NCBI GenBank assembly: GCA_017449525.1
Contig: JAFTFL010000009.1
Span: 46,278-110,277, forward strand
Length of the DNA: 64,000 bases
DNA from: Bacteroidales bacterium
Lineage (GTDB): Bacteria; Bacteroidota; Bacteroidia; Bacteroidales; P3
Direction of reading: 5' to 3'
The notes below the pieces were generated by a model, which made no database searches, had not been told where the DNA came from, and saw nothing but the letters and a program-made list of their open reading frames with translations. Position 1 is the first letter of the stretch; the number at the start of each line of letters is the position of its first letter. Positions 32,935 to 40,900 of this stretch are shown piece by piece. The position numbers and the translations under genes are program-made.

Positions 32935-34866
32935 ATGGGAAAAATCATTGGAATAGACTTAGGAACTACCAATTCGTGCGTAGCCGTATTGGAGGGAAGC
33001 GAACCAGTAGTAATTGCCAACAGCGAGGGACATCGTACGACCCCCTCTATTGTGGGCTTCGTTGAGGGTGGCGATCGCAAGGTGGGAGACCCCGCCAAGC
33101 GTCAGGCTATCACTAATCCTCACAACACGGTGTACAGTATCAAGCGTTTCATGGGCGAGACCTACGACCAAGTGCAGAAGGAGGTTTCCACAGTACCTTA
33201 CAAGGTGGTGCGCGGCGACAACAATACCCCACGTGTTGACATCAACGGTCGGCTCTACACGCCACAGGAGATTTCGGCTATTGTGCTGCAAAAGATGAAG
33301 AAAACGGCCGAAGACTATCTGGGCCAGGAGGTAAATGAAGCTGTTATTACGGTGCCGGCCTACTTCAGCGACAGTCAGCGCCAGGCCACCAAGGAGGCAG
33401 GCGAAATAGCCGGTCTGAAGGTGCGCCGCATCGTCAACGAGCCTACGGCTGCAGCTCTGGCTTACGGTCTTGACAAGAAGAACAAAAATATGAAGGTGGC
33501 CGTGTTCGACCTCGGTGGTGGCACGTTCGATATCAGCATCCTCGACCTTGGCGACGGCGTGTTTGAAGTGATGTCCACCAACGGCAACACCCATTTGGGC
33601 GGCGACGATTTCGACCAAAAGATCATCAACTGGTTGGCCGACGAGTTCCAGGGGGAGAAGGGTATAGATTTGCGCAAAGACCCCATGGCCTTGCAGCGTC
33701 TGAAAGAGGCAGCCGAGAAGGCTAAAATTGAACTCTCGAGCAGTCAGCAGACAGAGGTGAATTTGCCCTACATCACGGTGGTCGACGGCGTGCCTCAACA
33801 CCTTGTCCGCACCCTCACCCGTGCCAAGTTTGAACAACTCTGCGACGACCTCATCCAGGCTACACTGGAGCCCTGCCGTCAGGCAATGAAGGATGCAGGC
33901 ATCAGCAACAGCGACATCGACGAGGTGATACTCGTAGGCGGCTCCAGCCGTATACCCGCCATTCAACAAGTGGTTGAAAAATTCTTCGGCCGCACCCCCA
34001 GCAAAGGCGTAAATCCCGACGAAGTGGTGGCCATCGGAGCTGCTATTCAAGGTGCAGTGCTCACCGGAGAAGTGAAGGATGTGCTGCTGCTTGACGTAAC
34101 GCCCCTTTCGCTCGGCATTGAGACCCTCGGCGGTGTGATGACGCGCCTCATTGATGCCAACACCACCATCCCGACTAAGAAGAGTCAGGTGTTCAGCACT
34201 GCTGCCGACAATCAGCCCGAGGTGGAAATCCATGTGTTGCAGGGTGAACGCCCCATGGCAAAGGACAACAAGACCATCGGTCGCTTCCACTTGGCAGGCA
34301 TCCCACCAGCACCGCGTGGCGTACCGCAGATCGAAGTAACCTTCGACATCGACGCTAACGGCATCATCAACGTCAGCGCCCAAGACAAGGCTACCGGCAA
34401 GAGTCAGAATATCCGTATCGAGGCCAGCAGCGGATTGAGCGAAGAGGAAATCAAGCGCATGAAAGCAGAAGCCGAAGCCAATGCCGATGCCGACAAGAAG
34501 GCCAAGGAGGAGATAGAGAAAATCAACGCCGCTGACGGCATGATCTTCCAGAGCGAGAAGAACCTAAAGGAATACGGCGACAAGATTCCTGCCGACAAGA
34601 AGAGCAATATCGAGAGCGCGCTGAATGAACTCAAGGCCGGCCACAGCGCTCGTAATGTTGCCCAGATTGACCAGGCAATGGAGAAAATCAACGCCGCCTG
34701 GCAAGCCGCCAGCGAGGATATGTACAAAGCACAGCAGCAGGCGGGCTCACAAGGTGGAGCCGCTGGCTTCGACCCCAACAACATGGGCGGCAGCCCTGGC
34801 GCAGGCCAGCCCAACAACGGCAACGACCAAAACGTCACCGACGTGGACTACGAAGAAGTGAAATGA
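32935..34866 (+). CDS. dnaK: chaperone DnaK (Hsp70)
   Basis: 643 aa. ATP-driven folding chaperone of the cytoplasm. Nucleotide-binding domain motifs are [10 protein letters not shown] (6-15), [11 protein letters not shown] and [11 protein letters not shown]. The linker/substrate domain begins at [16 protein letters not shown] (in part [12 protein letters not shown]). The C-terminal tail is Gly/Gln/Asn-rich and ends in an acidic DVDYEEVK, close to the usual EEVKD. dnaJ and grpE are not adjacent. A strong terminator follows within 20 bp. Confidence 0.98.
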   Translation: MGKIIGIDLGTTNSCVAVLEGSEPVVIANSEGHRTTPSIVGFVEGGDRKVGDPAKRQAITNPHNTVYSIKRFMGETYDQVQKEVSTVPYKVVRGDNNTPRVDINGRLYTPQEISAIVLQKMKKTAEDYLGQEVNEAVITVPAYFSDSQRQATKEAGEIAGLKVRRIVNEPTAAALAYGLDKKNKNMKVAVFDLGGGTFDISILDLGDGVFEVMSTNGNTHLGGDDFDQKIINWLADEFQGEKGIDLRKDPMALQRLKEAAEKAKIELSSSQQTEVNLPYITVVDGVPQHLVRTLTRAKFEQLCDDLIQATLEPCRQAMKDAGISNSDIDEVILVGGSSRIPAIQQVVEKFFGRTPSKGVNPDEVVAIGAAIQGAVLTGEVKDVLLLDVTPLSLGIETLGGVMTRLIDANTTIPTKKSQVFSTAADNQPEVEIHVLQGERPMAKDNKTIGRFHLAGIPPAPRGVPQIEVTFDIDANGIINVSAQDKATGKSQNIRIEASSGLSEEEIKRMKAEAEANADADKKAKEEIEKINAADGMIFQSEKNLKEYGDKIPADKKSNIESALNELKAGHSARNVAQIDQAMEKINAAWQAASEDMYKAQQQAGSQGGAAGFDPNNMGGSPGAGQPNNGNDQNVTDVDYEEVK

Positions 34867-34883
34867 AAAAGTCCAAACCCACC

Positions 34884-34921
34884 AAAGGAGGTGCAATCTT
34901 TAAAGGTTGCACCTCCTTTTT
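34884..34921 (+). terminator. terminator of dnaK
   Basis: AAAGGAGGTGCAA (34884-34896) pairs with TTGCACCTCCTTT (34907-34919), then T's. The ATG of the following RES-domain gene is only 12 bp beyond, so that gene must depend on read-through or a promoter overlapping this region. Confidence 0.85.
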
Positions 34922-34932
34922 ATAAAAGTATT

Positions 34933-36153
34933 ATGAGTCGAATAAAACGCTATTTGGAAGAGTTTGAGGAAGAACAACAACGAGGGTATAGCCTCCCTAC
35001 CACAGATAAACAGATTTGTGGCCGCCATTTTTATGACAAGTACTTGAATGAGCATATTATTTCCAATGGACATGATGGTGTATGCTCATATTGCAAACGG
35101 CAGGGGAAAGTGCTAAATCTATCAGACTTTATTACGTATATTGGGGATGAACTTGCTGCCTATTTGGGGAATATTGATAATGAAAATCTATATTTGGCGA
35201 GTTCATTTTATGATGACATTGACGAAGAGATTCCAGGAATTAAAAGATATGGGCCCTATGCGGTTCCTGACGATAAAACAATATATGAAGATGCAAGAGA
35301 GGTAATGGAAGAGTTTAAGCTTATTTCCAACTCAAAAGAACTCAATAATGATATAGAAAACTGCTTGCATGTAAACAATTGGATAAAACGAGATCCATTT
35401 GGCATGGAATTACACGAGGAACTATCATTAAGCTGGAAAGAATTTTGTCTTCTCGTGCAAAATAATCGACGATATACATTTTTTAAATCACCTTTGTTTG
35501 AGGATACTACTATAAAAGTCAAATACGGCCTAAGTGACATTCTTACTGAGTTGGGGTGCATGCTGCCACTGTTGGATAATGTATTGCCTGCTGGGAAAAT
35601 AGTTTATCGGTGTCGTCCTGAGAATTCAGATAATCCTGTTACATCATTTGAAGATATTACCTCTGCTCCACCTCATTTGGCAAAAGCGAATCGTATGAGT
35701 CCAACAGGTATTTCTATGTTCTATGGTTCTTTTGATAAATCCACACCAATAAAAGAAATACTCAGTTATTCTTCTGGGAATATACCCCGGTATATTTATG
35801 AAGGTACTTTTAAGGTTATAAAACCACTTCATGTTGTTGACCTCTATTCAATAGATTCCAGTTTTTGGATGCCCAATAGTCAAGAACATCTCTTTTTGGA
35901 TAGATTCCATAGTGAAATTTCAAAACCCACAAATAGCAACAATCCGGAAATAGACTACATTCCATCTCAAATTTTCACGGAATACCTAAGGTATCTTTGC
36001 AAAAACAAAAATGGTGGTAATTATGATGGAATGGTATTTAAAAGTGCACAAACAGGACAGGAAAATATTGTTTTGTTCTATGATAACAAGGATAGTGCAA
36101 AAGTTTTATCCCTTATTCCAGACAGTATAGTCAAACTCACCCCTCCATATTAG
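34933..36153 (+). CDS. HEPN/RES-domain toxin-like protein
   Basis: 406 aa from ATG 34933. The N-terminal ~200 residues resemble the HEPN_RES_NTD helical domain, with Cys-containing CGRHFYDKYLNEHI and CSYCKRQG (Cys ~28, 51, 54) that could bind zinc. Residues ~215-395 match the RES domain: VYRCRPENS, RMSPTGISMFYGSFD and GMVFKSAQTGQENIVLFY. RES toxins such as ParT and MbcT attack NAD+ or ADP-ribosylate targets. No Xre-type antitoxin gene is next to it. The gene is visibly A+T-rich compared with dnaK, suggesting transfer. Direct activity is inferred. Confidence 0.82.
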   Translation: MSRIKRYLEEFEEEQQRGYSLPTTDKQICGRHFYDKYLNEHIISNGHDGVCSYCKRQGKVLNLSDFITYIGDELAAYLGNIDNENLYLASSFYDDIDEEIPGIKRYGPYAVPDDKTIYEDAREVMEEFKLISNSKELNNDIENCLHVNNWIKRDPFGMELHEELSLSWKEFCLLVQNNRRYTFFKSPLFEDTTIKVKYGLSDILTELGCMLPLLDNVLPAGKIVYRCRPENSDNPVTSFEDITSAPPHLAKANRMSPTGISMFYGSFDKSTPIKEILSYSSGNIPRYIYEGTFKVIKPLHVVDLYSIDSSFWMPNSQEHLFLDRFHSEISKPTNSNNPEIDYIPSQIFTEYLRYLCKNKNGGNYDGMVFKSAQTGQENIVLFYDNKDSAKVLSLIPDSIVKLTPPY

Positions 36154-36218
36154 TTTTGTAGTAAGTTGAGGCTGCGCAAAGTGGAAATATCGTTATCTCA
36201 AGCGTATCTGTATAAAAA

Positions 36219-36257
36219 TTCATGAGCATGATTCCGAAAAATCATGCTCATGTTTTT
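36219..36257 (+). terminator. terminator of the RES gene, built from inverted 22-bp units
   Basis: CATGAGCATGATT (36221-36233) pairs perfectly with AATCATGCTCATG (36240-36252), loop CCGAAA, followed by five T. The same sequence is the first two units of the 36219-36312 repeat. Confidence 0.8.
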
Positions 36258-36312
36258 ATATAATCATGCTTAGGTTTACTATAATCATGAGCGTGATTCT
36301 GAATTTCTTGTG
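36219..36312. repeat. 21-22-bp-phase CATG repeat
   Basis: CATG words are centred at 36222.5, 36244.5, 36266.5 and 36287.5 (22, 22, 21 bp), with TTGTG near 36309 as a further degenerate step. Units look like ATCATGNNCATGNTT. A member of the same 22-bp-period class as the arrays at 30.4 and 63.0 kb. Confidence 0.75.
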
Positions 36313-36328
36313 CTTGGGATTTTGCGGG

Positions 36329-36715
36329 TTACTTCTTCTTGCTCATCAAATCCTCGGCGGAACGAAACTTGGCGGTGGCCAGCGCGACCTTGATGCCCTT
36401 TGCCTGCGCGGAAGCAGAGGTTGACCTTCTTGATTTTGTCTGTCATCACCATCTTCTCGCCGTGGCAGGCCTCGGCCGTGATGGTCAGCGAGAATGAGCC
36501 GAGTTTACCCATCTGCACTGTGTAGCTATCCTGCAGTAGGCTTTCCATCACCTTCTTAAGCTGATAGATGGCCATCTCGGCCTCCTTGGGATTGAATGTC
36601 GTCTCATCGGCGATCATCATCGCCAGGTCGTGCTTGTTGACCTTGCAGATGCTCTTCAGCACCGGGTATCACTGGCGTCCGCCGCCGCGTGGGGCACGCG
36701 GATTGACGCGCTACA
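36329..36715 (-). pseudogene. degraded HU-like (HU-HIG type) DNA-binding protein gene
   Basis: The reverse strand reads VLKSICKVNKHDLAMMIADE...KKVMESLLQDSYTVQMGKLGSFSLTITAEA...DKIKKVNLCFRAGKG, then needs a one-base shift (an extra G in AAAGGGCAT near 36395) to continue IKVALATAKFRSAEDLMSKKK and stop at 36329. Upstream, the expected Trp of RQWYPVLKS is a TGA, and a TAG precedes RVNPRAPRG. With two in-frame stops and one frameshift it is not functional. It is G+C-rich within an A+T-rich island. 182 bp of apparently empty DNA separates it from the next gene. Confidence 0.78.
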
Positions 36716-36844
36716 CCCTGTTGAAAAACAATGTCACGATTTGTCATTTCTTTTTAATTGATGATACGTTGTGGCTAATTCGGTTGCAGAGGTACGAATA
36801 TTTCCCAATATGGCAAAATAAAAATGAAAGTAAGAGTCTATATC

Positions 36845-37276
36845 TTACACATTCCCTTCCTTCCAACGTTTATGGTGCTCTTTACATCGTTCCAATGCAT
36901 GTGTTGCAGGGTAGTATCCTTTTTTTATGGCTTTCTTGTATTCTCTCTTTGCTTTCCCATATTTATGTAGTTTCTCGTAGGCTTGTCCTCTATCATAATA
37001 CATTTCGGCGTTATACCAGCCATATTTCAATGCGTAGTCTGAATAGTAAATGAAGCCTTCATAATCTAGAACTTGCAACCTTTTATAGGCTTTTGCTTTA
37101 TAGAACTCAAAACTTTCTTTGTTTTGCATCTGCCGAGCATATTCAGCAAGTGCGTGCATTTCTAATTGTTCTTGAGTAAGGGGTTTGAATTTGGAATCAA
37201 AGACAAATCCACGATTTTGGGCACAGACATTTAGTCCCAATACAAGCACACATACTCCAAATAATATCTTTTTCAT
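36845..37276 (-). CDS. secreted TPR-like protein
   Basis: 143 aa with a signal peptide (MKKILFGVCVLVLGLNVCAQ). The rest contains about two TPR-like helical hairpins (YNAEMYYDRGQAYEKLHKYGKAKREYKKAIKKGY, key words YYDRGQAYEKL and KAKREYKKAIKKG). A+T-rich and in the island of small secreted proteins, but 255 bp from the next three genes, so probably a separate unit. Function unknown. Confidence 0.75.
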   Translation of the reverse strand: MKKILFGVCVLVLGLNVCAQNRGFVFDSKFKPLTQEQLEMHALAEYARQMQNKESFEFYKAKAYKRLQVLDYEGFIYYSDYALKYGWYNAEMYYDRGQAYEKLHKYGKAKREYKKAIKKGYYPATHALERCKEHHKRWKEGNV

Positions 37277-37531
37277 AATATATTGTTAGTGAATTGATTT
37301 TGTTATTGATGTACTGGTATTTCCAAATTTTCATATTGACCAAAAGACGCTCTGTCGTTCCATTATCCACGTTCTCATTTCGCATAACCTATGTCTTTTA
37401 CAACTCCCTCTACAATGCAACCATTGTCACAAATGACTGAGGTTTTCCCCCTATCCAAGATTGAGTTTCTTTTGAGTAAACATTAAAGATTTCATTTGTG
37501 CTGTAAATCTTATTTCCCATAACAAATGTAT

Positions 37532-37978
37532 TTATTGTTCATAATAATCCCATCTGCCATATAGGCCATTCCATTTGTAGTAACCAACTAATGTATCATA
37601 CGTGTTGAACACATCGTATCTGTCGCAAAGAGAATTCCATTTACGGTAGCCTATTACATTTCCATTCTTATCCTTAATGTCTTCTCTATCGTACAGTGAA
37701 TTGTACTTCCTGGTATTTTGGACATTACCGGAGCTGCTTTTTGTTTCAGTTCTGTTGTAAAGACTATTGTAGTTTTCCGTCTTTATCAGTGTGCCGTTAG
37801 CGTTGTAGTACTCTACTCTATCGTATAACTTGTTGTATTTGGAGTATCCAACCATATAGCCATACGAATCATAGTATTCTGTACGGTCATGCAGACTATT
37901 GTACTTTTGTGTATAACTTTGGGCATGACATAAACCCGTAGAAAAGATAATGAGTAATGCTAAAATGTGTGTTTTCAT
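37532..37978 (-). CDS. secreted YNSLYDR-repeat protein
   Basis: 148 aa with a signal peptide (MKTHILALLIIFSTGLCHAQ). The mature part is almost entirely six imperfect ~20-22-residue repeats with the pattern KYNSLYDRxEYYDSxGxxVG: YNSLHDR, YNKLYDR, YNSLYNR, YNSLYDR, WNSLCDR, WNGLYGR. Aromatic-rich strand repeats recall YD/RHS or MORN-like solenoids. It is last in an apparent three-gene unit starting at 38837. Ligand or partner unknown. Confidence 0.8.
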   Translation of the reverse strand: MKTHILALLIIFSTGLCHAQSYTQKYNSLHDRTEYYDSYGYMVGYSKYNKLYDRVEYYNANGTLIKTENYNSLYNRTETKSSSGNVQNTRKYNSLYDREDIKDKNGNVIGYRKWNSLCDRYDVFNTYDTLVGYYKWNGLYGRWDYYEQ

Positions 37979-37980
37979 AT

Positions 37981-38436
37981 TTATTCGATTTTAATTATAC
38001 CAGACAATTCGTAAATATATGGAGAGCCATCCATCTCAAATCGGATAGTCTCTGGAATCTTAGTGTTGTATTGTAAATCATAGTTGAAAAAGACATTTGC
38101 AGTATAAGAGCCAAGTCCATCAATTTTTCCACCTCCCTGATACATTCGTATTTTCCAATTATCATCAAAAATCTCTTCGGCTTTGTTTACAATCATTAAG
38201 TTAAACCCTATGTCTTTTGTCATAGTTATTATCAAATATTCTTGCTCACCGACAATTGCAGATGCAACAGCACCCTTGTAGTCGTCAAAACTCTCAATGG
38301 TTTGCTTTGTTTGAGCATTGATAATTACCAATTGATGATACACAAACTGCTCAACAATATGGTAATCGTTACCGTTTTGTGCATTTAAACTAGAGGTAAG
38401 CAAGTACATACAAATTATGAGTGTCAATCTTTTCAT
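37981..38436 (-). CDS. small secreted protein of unknown function
   Basis: 151 aa; signal peptide MKRLTLIICMYLLTSSLNAQ. The mature protein is predicted mainly beta (YLIITMTKDIGFNLMIV, ETIRFEMDGSPYIYEL). No family recognised. Its start overlaps the stop of the upstream gene by 4 bp (ATGA) and it precedes the YNSLYDR gene by 2 bp, so the three are read together. Confidence 0.7.
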   Translation of the reverse strand: MKRLTLIICMYLLTSSLNAQNGNDYHIVEQFVYHQLVIINAQTKQTIESFDDYKGAVASAIVGEQEYLIITMTKDIGFNLMIVNKAEEIFDDNWKIRMYQGGGKIDGLGSYTANVFFNYDLQYNTKIPETIRFEMDGSPYIYELSGIIKIE

Positions 38437-38837
38437 TTCTTATCTTCTTTAGGGTCATTAGATAGGTAAACCATGCCTTGTGGCTTATTCTCATAAAAGA
38501 TGTAAAACATGTGTCGAGTGGACCAATCGGCATTTTGATTAAACTGATACATCATCGTACCACGTTGTTTGTATTTGTCTACAAAATCCCAGATTATAAT
38601 TGTCGTAAAGCCATCATGTTTTTCTTTCTTATTGTAAACATCATAGTAATTTAATTCTCCCCAGTAGAAACGATTGTTTACTTGCTTTACTTTAATGAAG
38701 TTTTGTCTCATTTGCCACATTTCTAATGTCTCAAGAGAGCATTCTGCTGATGCAAAAACATCCCAGTGAACAGTCTGTTGAGCGAATAATTCAAACGAGC
38801 AGAACAGCAAGCATGCAAGTGCCATTATTTTCTTCAT
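38433..38837 (-). CDS. small secreted protein of unknown function
   Basis: 134 aa; signal peptide MKKIMALACLLFCSFELFAQ. The mature part is rich in aromatic residues (NNRFYWGELNYYDVYNKKEKHDGF; key words FYWGELNYYDVYN, WDFVDKYKQRGTMMYQF). No family recognised. First gene of the three-gene secreted-protein unit 38837-37532. A+T-rich like its neighbours. Confidence 0.7.
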   Translation of the reverse strand: MKKIMALACLLFCSFELFAQQTVHWDVFASAECSLETLEMWQMRQNFIKVKQVNNRFYWGELNYYDVYNKKEKHDGFTTIIIWDFVDKYKQRGTMMYQFNQNADWSTRHMFYIFYENKPQGMVYLSNDPKEDKK

Positions 38838-39426
38838 GTTTATTTGTGGCCGTTTTATTCTGTTGCCTCTTCAGTTTTATAATGATTAAACAAATTTCGG
38901 CTCCCAGCCATTTTTTTCAATAACATTACTTCATCTCGGCAAAGCATGAGAACTCGCTCTGCACTCGACTTTCGTAATGTTGAGCGAGAAGCCGATGTTT
39001 AAGGGCAACAAGAAAGGCGCAAATCCTTTCAATTATATTGTTACCACTTATCTTGTGAGTAGGCTGTCTGGAAATTTACCTTTGGAATGATAAGTGAGGA
39101 AAGATTCGCGCCCCAAGCACGAACTTCCGCAACCTTATTCTCATTCCGTTGTAAAAGAGTTTTCCAGACTATTTACTCACAGAGAACAAGAGCGTCCGCT
39201 CAATTATGTATTTCTAATATTTCTCCGTTTTATGTCATATTGTTTAATTGTTTAATTATTCTATTTACCGTCTCTCTTTAGAAAGCAATACACTCTGCCG
39301 TAAAATGCCCCTTCGATTGAGAATAGCGTTCCATGAAGGATGTCGTTGCTTGGGCCGAGTTTGCTTAACCAATATTTACCGGAACGACTTTCTCGGGAGG
39401 CGTGAGTCCAACTATTGTCTGTGGGA
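38838..39426. other. 589-bp gene-free stretch with a long inverted repeat
   Basis: Between the island and the csgG operon. It contains a 126-bp imperfect inverted repeat (39055-39180) and A+T-rich DNA. No recognisable promoter or complete gene. Confidence 0.65.
39055..39180. repeat. 126-bp imperfect inverted repeat (MITE-like or RNA hairpin)
   Basis: GTGAGTAGGCTGTCTGGAAA (39055-39074) matches the reverse complement of TTTCCAGACTATTTACTCAC (39161-39180) at about 16 of 20 positions. Pairing continues inward with TTTACCTTTGGAATGATAAG against the region CTCATTCCGTTGTAAAA. The loop holds ~40 bp. Terminal inverted repeats with no ORF suggest a miniature element. Confidence 0.6.
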
Positions 39427-40107
39427 TTATTGTACAGTGGCGCGGATGTTCTTGTCCGAAGCGGCGTGGGAACGGTCGTTCATGAAGTCGGGGCTGTATT
39501 TGCCACGGGGTATGTCGGAGAAGATGTAGCGGTTGCACTTGCGGGCAGCCACAATGTGGTCGGTAACGGCGGTGTTGATGGCCGACACAGCCAAGTCTAC
39601 CACAGCGCTGAGGAGGCTGTTGCCGCCGCTGTTCTGCCGTAGGTCAAGGTAGAGGTCGCACGAGCGCTCGAAGAGGATGGCGTTGGTGGTAGTGGATTTG
39701 ACGATGTATTTGAGTTTGGTAGAAATGCCAAATCCTTGTTTCTGCCATTCGTCGATGATGGAGAAGACAACGGCGTCGGCGCCGAATACGCGTCCGAATA
39801 CGGCGGCATCTTGGTCGATAAACAACTCGGCATCGTAGGCACTTTCTGCCTTGAGAAGCTCCATGGCCAAGTGGGGTGATACGACGTAGTAGCCAGCTTC
39901 TATCAGGGGTTGGCTGATGGAGGTGTAGAGGAGGTCTTTGGCTTCCACGTTGGTCGTGTTGTTGATTGGGGGCATGACCAGAATGGAGGTAGGTTTCTCT
40001 TCGTAGAACTTGGGGTATTGGCTTTCGCGGGTGTAACTGTTCGAAACCTCGCAGGAGCAGAACAGGATGCTGGCCAATAGGGGCAACAGGAGTAGGTGTC
40101 GATTCAT
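39427..40107 (-). CDS. DUF799 lipoprotein of a CsgG-type operon
   Basis: 226 aa; lipobox in ILFCSC. The mature protein begins with disordered residues and continues with the DUF799 core (ILVMPPINNTTNVEAKDLLYTSISQPL...GYYVVSPHLAMELLK...DAAVFGRVFGADAVVFSIIDEW), which resembles the nucleotide-binding-like fold of CsgG-type proteins. In other bacteria DUF799, DUF4810 and CsgG genes form a conserved trio of outer-membrane lipoproteins. Last gene of this operon; role unknown. Confidence 0.87.
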   Translation of the reverse strand: MNRHLLLLPLLASILFCSCEVSNSYTRESQYPKFYEEKPTSILVMPPINNTTNVEAKDLLYTSISQPLIEAGYYVVSPHLAMELLKAESAYDAELFIDQDAAVFGRVFGADAVVFSIIDEWQKQGFGISTKLKYIVKSTTTNAILFERSCDLYLDLRQNSGGNSLLSAVVDLAVSAINTAVTDHIVAARKCNRYIFSDIPRGKYSPDFMNDRSHAASDKNIRATVQ

Positions 40108-40109
40108 GG

Positions 40110-40559
40110 CTATTTTCCAGTTAGTCGTTTCAATAGTGGGGCGATGAACTTAGCCGATTCGGGGTAGAGTTCTATCTCTTTCTTCAGCATTTGCTCGCCT
40201 TTTTCGGGAAATATTTGGGCGTAGTTGCTGGATTCGAAGGCGCGTCGCTGCTTGTTGGTGGCATACTTTTCAAAGGCTTCGGCTGTGGAAGCCTGCAGAA
40301 GCAGGTAGCCATATTCGGCGCAGATGCCTGGGGGTACTACGCCGCGTGTGCCTCCAGGGTGCTGCACCATGTCTTCATACAGGCATACGAGGTCGCACAC
40401 ACTTTGCGGCGACTGCGCGTCGTAGAGCCGATAGGCCAAGCTTTCGTAGCGCGTGGTGCCTCCGTCGCTGCTGGGGTTCGAGCCCCAGTAATACATTCTT
40501 GAGGCCGTGCACGATGACAGCATCACCGCCACGACCCCAAGGAATAAGAACCGCTTCAT
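40110..40559 (-). CDS. DUF4810 lipoprotein
   Basis: 149 aa; lipobox LSSC. It carries the family signature MYYWGSNPSSDGGTTRYESLAYRLYD (key words YYWG, YESLAYRLYD), PPGICAEYGYLLL and a helical C-terminus. Stop and start overlap the PEGA-like gene by 4 bp. Member of the csgG operon. Confidence 0.88.
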   Translation of the reverse strand: MKRFLFLGVVAVMLSSCTASRMYYWGSNPSSDGGTTRYESLAYRLYDAQSPQSVCDLVCLYEDMVQHPGGTRGVVPPGICAEYGYLLLQASTAEAFEKYATNKQRRAFESSNYAQIFPEKGEQMLKKEIELYPESAKFIAPLLKRLTGK

Positions 40560-40900
40560 AGCTCAATGACTTTGGTTTCGGAGGCCGACACGTAGATGTC
40601 TTTCGTATAGACTTCCTTACCCTCTTGCACCACCTTCACGGAGTGCTTGCCAGGGGTAATGTGTATTTGCTCGTTGGCTCTCCGCTTGATGTCGCGGCGC
40701 GATTTGTACTGTTTTTGCTTGATGGTTTGCACGGCGTGCTGGGTGCCATCTATGGTTACATTAATGTCGTAGCTTGTGGGAGCCACGAAGTAGATGGCGC
40801 AGTCGCCTGCGTTGCCACTGCTGACCGAGTGCACTCCGACGCCGCAGCTGCCAAGCAGGGCGGCCATGAGGGCTACAAATAATAGGTGTGTCCGTTTCAT
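40556..40900 (-). CDS. PEGA-like small lipoprotein in the csgG operon
   Basis: 114 aa; lipobox LLGSC. The mature beta-rich part resembles a PEGA-type domain (INVTIDGTQHAVQTI, ITPGKHSVKVVQEGKEVYTKDIYVS). It overlaps csgG by 4 bp and DUF4810 by 4 bp. This fourth member is not part of the usual CsgG-DUF4810-DUF799 trio. Confidence 0.8.
   Translation of the reverse strand: MKRTHLLFVALMAALLGSCGVGVHSVSSGNAGDCAIYFVAPTSYDINVTIDGTQHAVQTIKQKQYKSRRDIKRRANEQIHITPGKHSVKVVQEGKEVYTKDIYVSASETKVIEL

Noticed and set aside
32959-34383. 474-codon reverse frame opposite dnaK
   Set aside because: Shadow of dnaK in a codon-biased gene; no signal, domain or promoter.
36568-37053. 161-codon + frame
   Set aside because: It runs over the broken HU-like gene and the TPR-like gene on the opposite strand; no signal or domain.
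38947-39001. 18-codon + frame MRTRSALDFRNVEREADV
   Set aside because: Too short and without promoter or partner genes; could be part of a dispersed repeat, but this cannot be shown from the window.
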